Shown here: one piece after another, positions 1 through 11,215 of the stretch
How the letters are laid out: each line of letters begins with the position of its first letter
Numbering within the stretch: position 1 is the first letter of the stretch
Source of the DNA: an uncultured Pelagibacteraceae bacterium
GTDB lineage: Bacteria > Pseudomonadota > Alphaproteobacteria > Pelagibacterales > Pelagibacteraceae
Reading direction: 5' to 3'
Assembly: GCA_902601545.1 (NCBI GenBank)
Contig: CACKNR010000001.1
Coordinates: forward strand, 34,898 to 98,897
DNA: 64,000 bases
Translations under genes and position numbers: made by a program
The notes under the pieces: generated by a model
What the model saw: only the letters and a program-made list of their open reading frames with translations
Database searches by the model: none
What the model was told of the DNA's origin: nothing

Positions 1-268
1 TGTTCCTGTAGTAATAACAGTTTATAAAGATAAAAAATTTGATTTTGTAATTAAATCACCACCAGCATCACATTTTATACGGGAGGCTGCAAAACTTAAG
101 AGTGGTTCAAGTGAACCTGGAAGAGTCGTTGCAGGTTCAATTACCATGAAACAAGCAGAAAATATTGCAAAAGAAAAAATGAAAGATTTAAATGCATTTG
201 ATTTAAAAGAGGCTACTAAAATTATATGTGGGTCCGCAAGATCAATGGGTATAGAGGTAAAAGAGTAA
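1..268 (+). CDS. rplK: 50S ribosomal protein L11, C-terminal part (5' end outside window)
   Basis: An open frame enters from the left edge (first full codon at base 2) and stops at TAA 266-268. The translation carries the L11 C-terminal RNA-binding domain: a KSPPASH stretch, GRVVAGSIT, and the closing SARSMGIEV segment. L11 binds the GTPase-associated centre of 23S rRNA. It forms the base of the stalk that carries L10 and L7/L12, whose genes follow downstream. rplA starts two bases after the stop, so the two are co-transcribed. The N-terminal domain is not in the window. Identity is secure from the conserved C-terminal motifs and the rplKAJL gene order. Confidence 0.95.
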   Translation, partial: VPVVITVYKDKKFDFVIKSPPASHFIREAAKLKSGSSEPGRVVAGSITMKQAENIAKEKMKDLNAFDLKEATKIICGSARSMGIEVKE

Positions 269-270
269 TA

Positions 271-957
271 ATGAAAAGAAGATCTAAAAGATACAGAGAA
301 ATTTTGAAATTAGTAAAGAAAGATAAAAAAATTGATGCTAAAGAGATTTTAGAATTAGTTAAAAAAAACTCTACATGTAAATTTGATGAGTCAATTGATG
401 TTTCACTTAAAATTAATCAAAAACAATCAAAAGGTGGTGATTTTAATTTAAGAACAGTTGTGAATTTACCTAATGGATCTGGAAAAAAAGTTAAAATTGC
501 CGTTTTGTGTGAGCCTGATAAAACTGAGGAGGCAAAAAAAGCTGGCGCTGATATTGTTGGTTCAGAAGATTTATTAGAGTCAATCTCAAAAGGAAAATTT
601 AATTTTACAAAACTGGTTTGCACTCCATCTATGATGAGTAAAATAGGTAAACATGGAAAAGTTTTAGGTCCCAAAGGGTTGATGCCAAATCCAAAGTTAG
701 GAACAGTTTCAACAGATTTATCTAAGGCTGTCAAAGATTTAAAAACTGGTTTAGTAGAAATTAGAAATGATAAGGATGGGAATTTATCATCCACAATTGG
801 TAGGAAAAGTTATTCAGTCGAAAAACTTTTAGATAACTATAAATACTTTATTGAGTCAGTAAAAAAAGAAAAACCCGACACCATTAAAGGAGAATTTATC
901 AAAAATATTTTCATAACTTCAACAATGGGTATTTCATATAAAGCAGGATCTAAATAA
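271..957 (+). CDS. rplA: 50S ribosomal protein L1
   Basis: A 228-residue protein starting MKRRSKRYRE. L1 forms the mobile L1 stalk at the E site of the large subunit and in many bacteria also represses its own mRNA. The L1 signature is present around residues 115-150 (TPSMMSKIGKHGKVLGPKGLMP, NPKLGTV). The frame is open 45 bases further upstream, but that extension overlaps rplK and does not resemble L1. The ATG at 271, two bases after the rplK stop, gives the usual family length. rplJ follows after 4 bases. Confidence 0.97.
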   Translation: MKRRSKRYREILKLVKKDKKIDAKEILELVKKNSTCKFDESIDVSLKINQKQSKGGDFNLRTVVNLPNGSGKKVKIAVLCEPDKTEEAKKAGADIVGSEDLLESISKGKFNFTKLVCTPSMMSKIGKHGKVLGPKGLMPNPKLGTVSTDLSKAVKDLKTGLVEIRNDKDGNLSSTIGRKSYSVEKLLDNYKYFIESVKKEKPDTIKGEFIKNIFITSTMGISYKAGSK

Positions 958-961
958 AATT

Positions 962-1474
962 ATGATGTCAAAAGATGCAAAAAAAAATTATGTTGAGGAG
1001 ATGAAAAAAAATTTTACAGAGAACGAATCTGTAATGATAGCTCAATATCAAGGTCTGAATGTAAATGAACTTGATGCTTTAAGAAAAGAATTAAGAGATA
1101 AAGGTATCTTGTTCAAAATTACTAAAAATCGAATTACAAAGATAGCTATTAAAGAAACTCCCAAAAAAGATTTAGAAAAGTATTTTATTGGACCAACCGC
1201 AGCAGCTATTTCGTCTGACCCTATATCTTCAGCAAAAATTTTAACAAAATTCTCCAAGACGAATAATAAGCTCAAAATTATTGCTGGTTTTATGGATGGG
1301 AAAGTTTTAGATGAAAAAGAGGTGTCAGTAATTGCCACACTGCCATCTTTAGAAGAAGCAAGGGCTAAAATAGTGGGTATTTTAGCATCCCCAGCTCAAA
1401 AATTAGTAAGTATTTTACTTGCACCTGGCTCAAAAATTGCTAATTTAGCGCGCGCAAAGAGTTTAAAAAATTAA
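962..1474 (+). CDS. rplJ: 50S ribosomal protein L10
   Basis: A 170-residue protein of the L10 family. It anchors L7/L12 dimers to the ribosome through its C-terminal helix. Visible features are the N-terminal YQGLNVNELDALRKELRD segment, the KNRITKIA strand, and an Ala-rich C-terminal helix ending KIANLARAK. Two ATGs lie in tandem (962 and 965), so the true start may be the second. Only 4 bases separate it from rplA. The long L10 leader that gammaproteobacteria use for autoregulation therefore has no room here. Confidence 0.95.
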   Translation: MMSKDAKKNYVEEMKKNFTENESVMIAQYQGLNVNELDALRKELRDKGILFKITKNRITKIAIKETPKKDLEKYFIGPTAAAISSDPISSAKILTKFSKTNNKLKIIAGFMDGKVLDEKEVSVIATLPSLEEARAKIVGILASPAQKLVSILLAPGSKIANLARAKSLKN

Positions 1475-1489
1475 TTCATAGGATACATA

Positions 1490-1861
1490 ATGTCAGACTT
1501 AAATAAAATCATTGAGGATCTCTCAAAGCTAACTGTAGTTGAAGCAGCAGAGCTTTCAAAGCAGTTAGAGGAAAAATGGGGAGTTACAGCAGCTGCACCT
1601 GTAGCAGCAGCACCAGCTGGGGGAGCAGCAGCACCAGCAGGAGAGGAAAAATCAGAATTTTCACTTTTCCTTTCAGCAGCGGGCGATAAAAAGATAAATG
1701 TAATTAAGGAAGTAAGAGCAATAACTGGTTTAGGTTTAAAAGAGGCAAAGGATTTAGTTGAGGGCGCGCCAAAAGAGATTAAAGGTGGTGTTGCTAAAAA
1801 AGAAGCTGAAGAATTTAAGAAAAAACTTGAGGCAGCTGGAGCTAAAGTAGAATTAAAGTAA
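1490..1861 (+). CDS. rplL: 50S ribosomal protein L7/L12
   Basis: A 123-residue stalk protein that recruits translation factors. It has an N-terminal dimerisation helix (residues 1-30), an Ala/Pro/Gly-rich hinge (about 33-52), and the conserved C-terminal factor-binding domain ([46 protein letters not shown]). An AGGA sequence at 1480-1483 is a plausible ribosome-binding site, in keeping with the high expression expected of the only multicopy ribosomal protein. A strong hairpin follows the gene before rpoB. Confidence 0.98.
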   Translation: MSDLNKIIEDLSKLTVVEAAELSKQLEEKWGVTAAAPVAAAPAGGAAAPAGEEKSEFSLFLSAAGDKKINVIKEVRAITGLGLKEAKDLVEGAPKEIKGGVAKKEAEEFKKKLEAAGAKVELK

Positions 1862-1876
1862 ACAAAATTTATGGCT

Positions 1877-1912
1877 AGATTTTATTGCAAGTAAATACTT
1901 GCAGTAGAATTT
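1877..1912 (+). terminator. Long hairpin between rplL and rpoB (attenuator or processing site)
   Basis: The 62-base rplL-rpoB spacer holds an inverted repeat. TGCAAGT (1886-1892) and ACTTGCA (1897-1903) pair perfectly across a 4-base loop. The stem extends outward to about 16 pairs (1877-1912) if three G-U pairs are allowed. A T-rich stretch, TTTT then ATATAT, overlaps and follows the 3' arm, 11 bases before the rpoB ATG. In E. coli this junction carries a partial terminator and an RNase III site that lower rpoBC expression relative to the stalk proteins. The same role is inferred here from position and shape. Confidence 0.6.
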
Positions 1913-1923
1913 TTATATATTGA

Positions 1924-4900
1924 ATGCAACTGTCTTTTACACAAAAGAAACATATTAGAAAAAATTTTGGTCAGCTAGTAGAAGGGCTTTCAATTCCAAA
2001 TTTAATTGAAGTACAAAAAAACTCCTATAGTGAGTTCTTAAAATCTAAATCTCTTTCCGAACAAATTAATGAATTATCGAAAGGAATTGAAAAAGTTTTC
2101 AAAAGCATTTTTCCTATTGAGGACGGAAATGACAAATCAACTTTAGAATATATTTCTTATAAGTTAGAAAAACCCAAATTTGATGTTATTGAATGTAAAC
2201 AACGAAGCTTATCTTATTCAGCAGCTCTTAAAGCTAACCTTAGATTAGTAGTTTATGACATTGATACAGAGAATAACACAAAGCAAATCTTATCAGCAAA
2301 AGAACAAGAAGTTTTTATAGGAGATCTACCATTAATGACTCCAAGCGCAACTTTTATAACTAACGGAGTTGAAAGAGTGGTGGTAAACCAAATGCATAGA
2401 AGCCCTGGAGTATTTTTTGATCATGATAAAGGCAAAACTCATGCAAGTGGAAAATTATTATTTAATTGTAGGATAATTCCAGGACGAGGTTCTTGGCTAG
2501 ATTTTGAGTTTGATCCTAAGGATATTCTTTATTTTAGAATTGACAGAAAGAAAAAACTACCTATTACAACTATACTTTTTGCTTTGGGATTTACAAAAGA
2601 AAAAGTAATTGAAACTTTTTATTCTACAAATAAGTACGAATATTTATCTGATAAGAAAAGCTGGAGCACTGAATTTATCCCTGAAAATTTTAAAAGACCT
2701 ATTAAGCTTTCTTATGACTTGATCGATGCTAGCAATGGTAAAAAAGTTTTATCAAAGGGTGATAAATTAAATATTGTCATATCAAAAAAATTACAAGAAA
2801 AAGGTTTAAAAAATATTTTAATATCAAACGAAGAAATTGTTGGAAAATATATATCTAAAGATATCAAAAATAAAAGTGGCGAAATTATTGTTGGCGCAGG
2901 ATTTGATATTACCGAGGAACAATTAGAAAAAATCATTAGTCAAGACGAAAAATCAATCAATATAGTAAATATAGATCCAATTAATAAAGGGCCTTACATA
3001 CTTGAAACATTAAAAATAGACAAAAATTTGAGCAAAATAGACGCTCTCAATGATATTTATAAAGTATTAAGACCAGGAGAAGCTCCCTCTACCGAAATTG
3101 CTGAAGAAATTTTCAAAAATTTGTATTTTAAAAAAGAAAGATATGACCTTTCTGAAGTTGGAAGAGTAAAACTAAATTCAAAACTTAATTTAAATACTAG
3201 CTCAAAAAAAACTATTTTAGATACAACTGATATTGTCTCTATCATTAAATTTATGTTGGATCTAAGAGACGGCAAAGGAGATGTGGATGACATAGATCAT
3301 TTAGGGAACAGAAGAGTAAGATCTGTTGGTGAATTAGTAGAAAATCAATTCAGAATAGGCCTTTTAAGAATGGAAAGAACTGTTAAAGAGAAAATGTCAA
3401 CTTTCTTAGAAATAGAGTCAGCTATGCCTCAAGATTTAATTAACGCAAAACCAATTACAACATCACTAAAAGATTTTTTTGCCACTTCACAACTTTCTCA
3501 ATTTATGGATCAAACAAATCCATTATCTGAAATTACTCACAAAAGAAGAGTTTCCGCATTAGGTCCAGGTGGATTAACACGTGAAAGGGCTGGTTTCGAA
3601 GTGAGAGATGTTCACCCAACTCATTATGGAAGAATATGTCCTATAGAGACACCAGAAGGACCAAATATTGGTTTAATAAATAGTTTGGCAACATATTGTA
3701 GAGTTAATAAATTTGGTTACATTGAAAGTCCGTACAAAAAAGTTATCAATGGTAAAGTAACCTCAGAAATAAAATATCTTTCCGCAATAGAGGAAGAAAA
3801 GTTCACAATTGCGCAGGCTAATTCTCAGCTTAATAAAGATGGGTCTTTTGTGGAGGATCTTGTGGCGTGCAGAAAAAATTTAAATTTTGAATTATCAAGT
3901 AGAGATAACATTGAATATATTGATGTTTCTCCAAAACAATTAGTATCCGTTGCAGCGGCGTTAATTCCTTTTTTAGAAAACGATGATGCTAACAGAGCGT
4001 TAATGGGTTCTAACATGATGAGACAGGCTGTTCCTTTATTAAAACCTGAGTCTCCGCTTGTAGGCACAGGCATTGAAGCGGATGTTGCATTAGATTCCGG
4101 TGTTACTATAGTAGCTAAGAGAAGCGGTTTAGTTGATAAAATCGATGGAAAGAGAATTGTTGTTAAAGCTGCTGATGTTACTGACTTATCTCAATCAGCA
4201 GTAGATATTTATAATTTATCAAAATTTCAAAGATCAAATCAAAATACTTGTATTAATCAAAAACCTTTAGTCAAAGTTGGAGATAAAATTAAAAAAGGAG
4301 ATATAATTGCTGATGGCCCAGCTACAAAACTTGGAGAACTTGCACTAGGAAAAAACGTCACTGTAGCCTTTATGCCTTGGCAAGGTTATAACTTTGAGGA
4401 TTCAATTTTAATTTCAGAAAGATGCGTTACAGACGATGTTTTTACATCGGTGCATATAGAAGAATATGAGTCAATGGCTAGAGACACAAAATTAGGTGCA
4501 GAGGAAATTACAAGAGATATTCCAAATGTCAGTGAAGAAAGTTTGAGAAATCTTGATGAGTCCGGCATAGTTTATGTAGGAGCAGAGGTAAAACCTGGTG
4601 ACATATTAGTTGGTAAAGTTACTCCGAAAAGCGAAACTTCATCTAGTCCAGAAGAAAAACTTTTAAGATCAATTTTTGGAGAAAAGGCTACTGATGTGAG
4701 AGACTCATCGCTTAAATTACCCTCTGGAAGTACAGGGGTTGTAATCGATGTAAGAGTATTTAACAGACATGGGATTGAAAAAGATGAAAGATCAATTGCT
4801 ATAGAAAGAGCAGAGATAGAGTCAGTTCAAGAAGACAAAAAGGTTGAAGAGGAAATTTTAAATAGAAATATTAAATTAAGAGCAATAGATTTACTTAATG

Positions 4901-6015
4901 GTCAGAGTATTTCAAAACAATTTAAAGAATTAAAACCAGGTACCACATTAAATAAAAATGATTTTGAAAATCTTGCTTTAAAAGATCTTTGGAAAATTTC
5001 TTTTTCAAGTGATAAAATTAAAAATGATCTTGAAAAACTTCAGAACCAATTTGATAATGCTTCAGAAGATATAAAATTGAGATTTGAGGATAAAGTTTCT
5101 AAAATACAACAAGGCGATGATTTACTTCCTACTGTAATGAAAGTTGTAAAAGTTTTTGTAGCTGTCAAAAGAAGGTTGATGCCTGGAGACAAGATGGCAG
5201 GAAGACATGGTAACAAAGGAGTAGTAAGTAAAATTGTTCCAGTAGAGGATATGCCATACATGGAGAGTGGTAAACCAGTAGATATAGTATTAAATCCACT
5301 TGGTGTTCCAAGTCGTATGAATGTGGGACAAATCTTAGAAACTCATCTAGGATGGTCTTGTTCTGAATTAGGCGATCAAATAAGACAATATCTTAAAAAT
5401 TTCGAGAGAGAAATTGATAAAGTTAAAGAAAAATTAAAAGAAATTTACGGACAAGCTTATTATGATGAAGTAGTTTCCAAATTAAATAACAAAGAACTTT
5501 CAGAACTAATTCAAAATTTATCTAACGGAGTACCAATTGCAACGCCAGTATTTGATGGTGCAAGCACAAAAGATATTACCGAAATGTTAAATTTAGCTAG
5601 TCTTCCAAATACAGGGCAAACTCATCTTTGGAATGGGCAGACCGGAGAAAGATTTGATAGACCTGTAACAGTCGGTATAATTTATATGTTGAAACTAAAT
5701 CATTTAGTTGAAGATAAAATACATGCCAGATCAACTGGTCCCTATAGTTTAGTAACTCAACAACCATTAGGTGGCAAAGCACAACTAGGAGGTCAAAGGT
5801 TTGGAGAAATGGAAGTATGGGCCTTGGAAGCTTATGGAGCTTCTTATACATTACAAGAAATTTTAACAGTTAAATCTGATGATGTGGCAGGAAGAACAAA
5901 AGTTTATGAGACAATAGTAAAAGGAAACAATAATTTTGAATCCGGGGTTCCCGAGTCATTTAATGTCCTAGTAAAAGAAATTAGAGCTCTTGGTTTAAAT
6001 ATAGAATTAAATTAA
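1924..6015 (+). CDS. rpoB: DNA-directed RNA polymerase beta subunit
   Basis: A 1363-residue protein, close to the usual proteobacterial length. With beta' it forms the RNA polymerase catalytic core. The rifampicin-pocket region (about residues 520-560: [25 protein letters not shown]) is of the standard drug-sensitive form, followed by [19 protein letters not shown]. Later come the conserved [18 protein letters not shown] and C-terminal [18 protein letters not shown] motifs. rpoC begins one base after the stop, so the two large subunits are translated from one mRNA. Confidence 0.99.
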   Translation: MQLSFTQKKHIRKNFGQLVEGLSIPNLIEVQKNSYSEFLKSKSLSEQINELSKGIEKVFKSIFPIEDGNDKSTLEYISYKLEKPKFDVIECKQRSLSYSAALKANLRLVVYDIDTENNTKQILSAKEQEVFIGDLPLMTPSATFITNGVERVVVNQMHRSPGVFFDHDKGKTHASGKLLFNCRIIPGRGSWLDFEFDPKDILYFRIDRKKKLPITTILFALGFTKEKVIETFYSTNKYEYLSDKKSWSTEFIPENFKRPIKLSYDLIDASNGKKVLSKGDKLNIVISKKLQEKGLKNILISNEEIVGKYISKDIKNKSGEIIVGAGFDITEEQLEKIISQDEKSINIVNIDPINKGPYILETLKIDKNLSKIDALNDIYKVLRPGEAPSTEIAEEIFKNLYFKKERYDLSEVGRVKLNSKLNLNTSSKKTILDTTDIVSIIKFMLDLRDGKGDVDDIDHLGNRRVRSVGELVENQFRIGLLRMERTVKEKMSTFLEIESAMPQDLINAKPITTSLKDFFATSQLSQFMDQTNPLSEITHKRRVSALGPGGLTRERAGFEVRDVHPTHYGRICPIETPEGPNIGLINSLATYCRVNKFGYIESPYKKVINGKVTSEIKYLSAIEEEKFTIAQANSQLNKDGSFVEDLVACRKNLNFELSSRDNIEYIDVSPKQLVSVAAALIPFLENDDANRALMGSNMMRQAVPLLKPESPLVGTGIEADVALDSGVTIVAKRSGLVDKIDGKRIVVKAADVTDLSQSAVDIYNLSKFQRSNQNTCINQKPLVKVGDKIKKGDIIADGPATKLGELALGKNVTVAFMPWQGYNFEDSILISERCVTDDVFTSVHIEEYESMARDTKLGAEEITRDIPNVSEESLRNLDESGIVYVGAEVKPGDILVGKVTPKSETSSSPEEKLLRSIFGEKATDVRDSSLKLPSGSTGVVIDVRVFNRHGIEKDERSIAIERAEIESVQEDKKVEEEILNRNIKLRAIDLLNGQSISKQFKELKPGTTLNKNDFENLALKDLWKISFSSDKIKNDLEKLQNQFDNASEDIKLRFEDKVSKIQQGDDLLPTVMKVVKVFVAVKRRLMPGDKMAGRHGNKGVVSKIVPVEDMPYMESGKPVDIVLNPLGVPSRMNVGQILETHLGWSCSELGDQIRQYLKNFEREIDKVKEKLKEIYGQAYYDEVVSKLNNKELSELIQNLSNGVPIATPVFDGASTKDITEMLNLASLPNTGQTHLWNGQTGERFDRPVTVGIIYMLKLNHLVEDKIHARSTGPYSLVTQQPLGGKAQLGGQRFGEMEVWALEAYGASYTLQEILTVKSDDVAGRTKVYETIVKGNNNFESGVPESFNVLVKEIRALGLNIELN

Positions 6016-6016
6016 T

Positions 6017-9000
6017 ATGGAAAAAAATTTAAAAAATTTTGATAATCAAAATATTTCTCAAGAAAATAATTTCGATAGTATTAAAATAACTTTAGCAAGC
6101 CCTGAAAAAATAAAATCTTGGTCTTATGGTGAGATAAAAAAACCAGAAACTATTAACTATAGAACTTTTAGACCAGAGAAAGACGGTTTATTTTGCTCTA
6201 GAATATTCGGTCCAGTAAAAGACTATGAGTGCTTATGCGGTAAGTATAAAAGAATGAAATTTAGAGGTATTATATGTGAGAAGTGCGGTGTTGAGGTTAC
6301 TAAATCTAATGTTAGACGAGAAAGAATGGGCCACATTGATCTTGCTTGTCCTGTCGCCCATATTTGGTTTTTAAAATCTTTACCAAGTAGAATTTCTCTT
6401 GCGATAGATATGAAACTCAAAGAAGTCGAGAAAGTATTGTATTTTGAGAGCTTCATCGTTATTGAGCCAGGACTAACAACTCTCAAAAAAGGGCAATTAA
6501 TTTCGGAAGAAGCGTTAATAAAAGCTCAGGAAGAATTTGGAGAAGATGCATTTACTGCAGGAATAGGAGCTGAAGCGGTTAGGGAAATTTTAGTTGGGCT
6601 TGATTTAAAAAAAGAGCAGAAAAAACTAAGAGAGTCTCTAGATGAAATCAAATCAAAAGTTACTGAAGAAAGAACTATTAAAAGACTAAAACTAATTGAG
6701 TCATTCATATCCTCAGGAAACAAACCAGAGTGGATGATATTAACGTCCGTTCCAGTTATCCCACCAGAGTTAAGACCTTTAGTTCCTTTAGACGGTGGAA
6801 GATTTGCAACATCTGATCTTAATGATTTATATAGAAGGGTAATAAATAGAAATAATAGGTTAAAAAGATTATTAGATTTAAAAGCCCCAGATATTATTGT
6901 CAGAAACGAAAAGAGAATGCTTCAAGAGTCAGTCGATGCTCTTTTCGATAATGGCAGAAGAGGTAGAGTAATCACTGGAACTGGTAAACGACCTCTAAAA
7001 TCTTTAGCCGAAATGCTAAAAGGAAAACAAGGAAGATTCAGACAAAATTTGTTAGGTAAAAGAGTTGATTACTCAGGTAGATCAGTAATTGTTGTTGGCC
7101 CAGAATTAAAATTACATCAATGTGGATTGCCAAAAAAAATGGCTTTAGAATTATTCAAGCCTTTTTTATATGCACGATTAGATAAGTTGGGCTTGGCAAC
7201 AACTATTAAACAAGCGAAAAGGTTAGTGGAAAAAGAGAAAAGCGAAGTTTGGGACTCTTTAGAACATATAATTAGGGAACATCCAGTTTTATTAAATAGA
7301 GCACCTACTTTGCACAGACTTGGTGTACAAGCTTTTGAGGCAAAACTTATTGAAGGGAACGCTATCGAATTACACCCACTAGTTTGTGCAGCTTTTAACG
7401 CAGATTTTGATGGTGATCAAATGGCTGTTCATATTCCTTTAAGTTTAGAAGCACAACTTGAAGCTAGAGTATTAATGATGTCAACAAATAATATTTTAAG
7501 TCCTTCAAATGGAAAACCAATCATTGTACCAAGTCAAGATATTGTTTTGGGTATTTATTATTTATCCCAATCTTCAGAGGAAGATAAGAAACCAAAAGGT
7601 ATATTTTCTTCTGTGGAAGAGATTGAGCAAGCTCTTGAAAATAGATCTATTAGCTTACATTCTAAAATAGTTTCGACTTTTAAAACAGTTGATAAAAATG
7701 GAAATAGTATTAAAGAGAAGTACAGTAGTACTGCTGGAAGATTCCTATTAGCGAATGTTTTGCCAAAAAATTACAACATTAAATTCAGTTTAGTAAATAA
7801 ATTACTAACAAAAAAAAATGTTTCAGAAGTTATTGATACTATCTTTAGATATTGTGGCCAAAAAGAAACCGTAATTTTTTGTGATAAAATTAAGACACTA
7901 GGATTTAAACACGCTTTTAAAGCTGGGATATCTTTTGGTAAAGATGATTTGATAATACCCAAAACAAAAGTAAATTTAATAAATAGTACAAAAAAACAGA
8001 TTGAAGAGTATGAAAAACAATACTCAGATGGCTTAATTACTAGAGGAGAAAAGTATAACAAAGTAGTAGATATATGGTCTAAATGCACAGATACTGTTGC
8101 AAATGAAATGATGAAAGAAATTTCATCAGCAGAAAAAATATACGAAGATGATAGGATCGAAACAAATTCTGTTTATATGATGGCTGACTCTGGAGCAAGA
8201 GGGTCACAAGCTCAAATGAAACAGTTAGCTGGAATGAGAGGGTTAATCGCAAAACCTTCAGGTGAGATTATCGAAACTCCAATTATTTCAAATTTTAAAG
8301 AGGGTTTATCAGTTTTAGAATATTTTAATTCTACACATGGAGCTAGAAAAGGTCTGGCAGATACTGCTTTAAAAACAGCCAATTCTGGATATTTAACTAG
8401 AAGACTTTGTGACGTTGCGCAAGACGTACAAATAACAAAATCTGAGTGTGATCCAAAAAAACGATCCTCTGTGACTATTTCAGAAATTATTGAAGGTGGA
8501 AACATTCTTGTTAGTTTATCTGAAAGAGTTTTAGGAAGGGTAATAGCAGAAAATATTAAGAATCCGGTTACTGGTGAAATAATAATTAAAAAAGATAAAC
8601 TTATTGATGAGCTAGATTGTGAAAAAATTGATGCCGCTGGAGTAAAATCTGTAAAAGTTTACTCAGTAATCACTTGCGCTTCTACAAAAGGTGTATGCCA
8701 GATTTGTTATGGAAGAGATCTTGCTAGAGGAAAATTGGTAAGCGTTGGTGAGGCTGTCGGCATGATAGCGGCTCAATCCATTGGTGAACCTGGTACACAA
8801 TTAACAATGAGAACTTTTCATGTTGGAGGAACTGCCCAAATTAAAGAGGAATCTCAAATAATCTCACAAACTAAAGGTAAACTAAATATTATTAATAAAA
8901 ATTTAATTGAAGACTCTAAAAGAAATATAATTGTTATGGGAAGAAACACTCAATTAAGTATCGAAGATGATAACGGAAGACAGTTAGCAATTTATAAAGT

Positions 9001-10201
9001 GAATTATGGGTCAAAATTATTTTTCAAAGACGGAGATATTATCGAAAAAGGAAAGAAGATTGCAGAGTGGGATCCTTATACTTTACCCGTGATAGCTGAG
9101 ACTAGCGGTATCGTTAATTATATGGACTTGATGGAAGGTAGCTCTTTAACTGAAACTTTAGATGATGCAACAGGACTTTCTTCAAAGTCAGTGACAGATT
9201 GGAAATCACTATCCAAAAATTCTGAACTAAAACCAAGAATTACTTTAAGAAATGAAAAAGGAGAAATAATTAAAAAAGCTGATGGTAATGAAGCAAGATA
9301 TTATTTGGTTCCAGATACAATTCTGTCTGTAAAAGATGGTCAAAAAATATCCGCTGGAGATGTATTAGCTAGATTACCAAAAGAAACGTCTAAAACAAAA
9401 GACATTACAGGCGGATTGCCCCGTGTAGCTGAACTTTTTGAGGCTAGGAGACCAAAGGATAGTGCTATAATCGCTGAGAACGATGGTGTTATAGAATTTG
9501 GTAAAGAAGTAAGAGGAAAACAAAAAATATCTATCGTTTCTTCTAATGGCGAAACATCTAATTATTTAATACCGAAAGGAAAACATGTTAATTTTAACCA
9601 AGGGGAAAAAATAAAAAAAGGTGAATATCTCTTAGACGGAAGTCCAGCACCTCATGATATTTTAAGAATTTTGGGAGTTGAAAAATTAACAGAATACTTT
9701 GTAACAGAAGTTCAAGAAGTTTATAGGTTACAAGGTGTTGTAATAAATGACAAACACATTGAAACAATTGTTAGACAAATGTTAAAGAGAGTAGAAGTTA
9801 AAGATCCAGGTGACTCGGAACTGTTAACAGGTGAAGTAATAGATTTATTAGAAATTAACTCTATTAATGAAAATTTAAAAAAGGAAAATAAAAAAATAGC
9901 CTCATTCGAAAGAGTTTTGTTAGGAATTACTAAAGCCTCTTTACAGACTAACTCCTTCATTTCCGCAGCATCTTTCCAAGAAACTACAAGAGTTTTAACA
10001 GATGCCTCAATCAAAGGAAAAACTGATACCCTAGAGGGTTTAAAAGAGAATGTTATAGTTGGTAGATTAGTTCCAGCTGGTACAGGCTTAACTAAAATTG
10101 AATGGGACAAACAGGCAAAAGAGCAAGACAAGATTAGATTGGATGAGCTAAAAAAACAAGAGCTAGAATCCGCTAATGAAGCCGCTGATAAGTCAATTTA
10201 A
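6017..10201 (+). CDS. rpoC: DNA-directed RNA polymerase beta' subunit
   Basis: A 1394-residue protein. The N-terminal zinc site (CLCGKYK...CEKCGVEV) is intact. The catalytic NADFDGDQM loop starts at about residue 461, with its three metal-binding aspartates. The second zinc site ([16 protein letters not shown]) and the trigger-loop region ([16 protein letters not shown]) are also present. The C-terminus ends in a short charged tail. It lies one base after rpoB. A 162-base spacer with a terminator-like hairpin follows, the largest gap in this half of the window. Confidence 0.99.
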   Translation: MEKNLKNFDNQNISQENNFDSIKITLASPEKIKSWSYGEIKKPETINYRTFRPEKDGLFCSRIFGPVKDYECLCGKYKRMKFRGIICEKCGVEVTKSNVRRERMGHIDLACPVAHIWFLKSLPSRISLAIDMKLKEVEKVLYFESFIVIEPGLTTLKKGQLISEEALIKAQEEFGEDAFTAGIGAEAVREILVGLDLKKEQKKLRESLDEIKSKVTEERTIKRLKLIESFISSGNKPEWMILTSVPVIPPELRPLVPLDGGRFATSDLNDLYRRVINRNNRLKRLLDLKAPDIIVRNEKRMLQESVDALFDNGRRGRVITGTGKRPLKSLAEMLKGKQGRFRQNLLGKRVDYSGRSVIVVGPELKLHQCGLPKKMALELFKPFLYARLDKLGLATTIKQAKRLVEKEKSEVWDSLEHIIREHPVLLNRAPTLHRLGVQAFEAKLIEGNAIELHPLVCAAFNADFDGDQMAVHIPLSLEAQLEARVLMMSTNNILSPSNGKPIIVPSQDIVLGIYYLSQSSEEDKKPKGIFSSVEEIEQALENRSISLHSKIVSTFKTVDKNGNSIKEKYSSTAGRFLLANVLPKNYNIKFSLVNKLLTKKNVSEVIDTIFRYCGQKETVIFCDKIKTLGFKHAFKAGISFGKDDLIIPKTKVNLINSTKKQIEEYEKQYSDGLITRGEKYNKVVDIWSKCTDTVANEMMKEISSAEKIYEDDRIETNSVYMMADSGARGSQAQMKQLAGMRGLIAKPSGEIIETPIISNFKEGLSVLEYFNSTHGARKGLADTALKTANSGYLTRRLCDVAQDVQITKSECDPKKRSSVTISEIIEGGNILVSLSERVLGRVIAENIKNPVTGEIIIKKDKLIDELDCEKIDAAGVKSVKVYSVITCASTKGVCQICYGRDLARGKLVSVGEAVGMIAAQSIGEPGTQLTMRTFHVGGTAQIKEESQIISQTKGKLNIINKNLIEDSKRNIIVMGRNTQLSIEDDNGRQLAIYKVNYGSKLFFKDGDIIEKGKKIAEWDPYTLPVIAETSGIVNYMDLMEGSSLTETLDDATGLSSKSVTDWKSLSKNSELKPRITLRNEKGEIIKKADGNEARYYLVPDTILSVKDGQKISAGDVLARLPKETSKTKDITGGLPRVAELFEARRPKDSAIIAENDGVIEFGKEVRGKQKISIVSSNGETSNYLIPKGKHVNFNQGEKIKKGEYLLDGSPAPHDILRILGVEKLTEYFVTEVQEVYRLQGVVINDKHIETIVRQMLKRVEVKDPGDSELLTGEVIDLLEINSINENLKKENKKIASFERVLLGITKASLQTNSFISAASFQETTRVLTDASIKGKTDTLEGLKENVIVGRLVPAGTGLTKIEWDKQAKEQDKIRLDELKKQELESANEAADKSI

Positions 10202-10225
10202 ACAGTTTCAAAAATTCATTAAATA

Positions 10226-10254
10226 TTGACTTTTTTTAATTCAATGATAGTTTA
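10226..10254 (+). promoter_or_regulatory. Possible promoter upstream of rpsL
   Basis: TTGACT at 10226-10231 is a close -35 match. A weak -10 candidate (AGTTTA, 10249-10254) lies 17 bases on. It sits in the 162-base rpoC-rpsL gap, upstream of the hairpin at 10270-10305. If it is used, that hairpin would be in the 5' leader of the rpsL transcript. The -10 element is poor, so this is tentative. Confidence 0.35.
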
Positions 10255-10269
10255 CGGCACATTTTGAAT

Positions 10270-10311
10270 GTTAGAAGTAAGGTCATATTAACCTTAAACA
10301 CTAACTTTTTT
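10270..10311 (+). terminator. Terminator-like hairpin after rpoC
   Basis: GTTAG (10270-10274) pairs with CTAAC (10301-10305), and inside them TAAGGT pairs with ACCTTA across a 7-base loop. Six Ts follow directly (10306-10311). A stem plus T-run is the form of a Rho-independent terminator for rpoBC. The stem has an internal loop and is AT-rich, so it may terminate only partially. It could equally act as a leader structure of the rpsL operon. Confidence 0.5.
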
Positions 10312-10363
10312 AACTGACTTTTAATACCTAGTCGTCCTTACCTAAAATATTCAAAATAGTATT

Positions 10364-10735
10364 ATGCCAACAATAAACCAACTTATAAAAAAAAGTAGAG
10401 TAAAACCTATAGCTAGAAATAAAGTGCCAGCCTTAGAGAAACAGCCACTTAAAAGAGGTGTTTGTGTCAAAGTTTATACCACTACTCCTAAAAAACCGAA
10501 TTCTGCCCTCAGAAAAGTTGCCCGAGTAAGATTATCTAACGGATTTGAAGTCACAGCATACATACCTGGCGAAGGTCATAACTTACAAGAACATTCGGTA
10601 GTACTATTACGAGGTGGTCGAGTGAAAGATTTACCTGGTGTTCGATATCATATACTTAGAGGTAACTTGGACACGCAAGGCGTTGCTAATCGAAAACAAA
10701 GAAGATCACTTTACGGTGCTAAAAAACCAAAATAA
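10364..10735 (+). CDS. rpsL: 30S ribosomal protein S12
   Basis: A 123-residue decoding-centre protein. The conserved [18 protein letters not shown] and [21 protein letters not shown] segments are present, with the lysines that streptomycin-resistance mutations alter in other species still lysine. It is the first gene of a long ribosomal block read without strand change to rplQ, and the spacer before it is the likeliest place for the block's main promoter. rpsG follows after 3 bases. Confidence 0.98.
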   Translation: MPTINQLIKKSRVKPIARNKVPALEKQPLKRGVCVKVYTTTPKKPNSALRKVARVRLSNGFEVTAYIPGEGHNLQEHSVVLLRGGRVKDLPGVRYHILRGNLDTQGVANRKQRRSLYGAKKPK

Positions 10736-10738
10736 TTT

Positions 10739-11209
10739 ATGTCTAGAAAAAGAAAAGCACCAATTAGAAAAGTTTATCCTGACCCTAAATTTCATTCTGA
10801 AGTAGTTTCTAAATTTATAAATTCAATCATGTACGATGGAAAAAGATCTACTGCTGAAAAAATATTATACGATGCTTTAGAGAAAATTAAATTTAAAAAT
10901 AAAGAAGATCCTTTAAAAGTTTTTAACACTGCAATTGGAAACGTAAAACCAAATTTAGAATGTAGATCAAGAAGAGTTGGTGGAGCAACTTATCAAGTTC
11001 CAGTTGAAGTAAAGTCAAAAAGAGCTCAAGCGCTTGCATTAAGATGGATAATGGATGCTACTAGAAAAAGAAAAAATAAAACGATGGCTGAAAAATTATA
11101 TGCAGAAATAATGGATGCATCACAAAATAAAGGTTCAGCAATTAAAAAGAGAGATGATACTCATAAAATGGCTGAAGCCAATAAGGCTTTCGCTCACTTT
11201 AGATGGTAA
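10739..11209 (+). CDS. rpsG: 30S ribosomal protein S7
   Basis: A 156-residue protein that nucleates assembly of the 30S head by binding the 3' major domain of 16S rRNA. The start [16 protein letters not shown], the [19 protein letters not shown] core and the C-terminal [21 protein letters not shown] are typical. It sits between rpsL and fusA, the classical str-operon order, with gaps of 3 and 6 bases. In E. coli S7 represses this operon; no separate operator could be recognised here. Confidence 0.98.
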   Translation: MSRKRKAPIRKVYPDPKFHSEVVSKFINSIMYDGKRSTAEKILYDALEKIKFKNKEDPLKVFNTAIGNVKPNLECRSRRVGGATYQVPVEVKSKRAQALALRWIMDATRKRKNKTMAEKLYAEIMDASQNKGSAIKKRDDTHKMAEANKAFAHFRW

Positions 11210-11215
11210 TAAATT

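Noticed and set aside
226..270. Upstream extension of rplA
   Set aside because: The 15 extra codons overlap rplK and do not resemble L1; the ATG at 271 gives normal length.
9721..10131. 136-codon open frame on the minus strand inside rpoC
   Set aside because: It is wholly antisense to the conserved C-terminal part of rpoC, has no recognisable protein features and no neighbours in the same direction.
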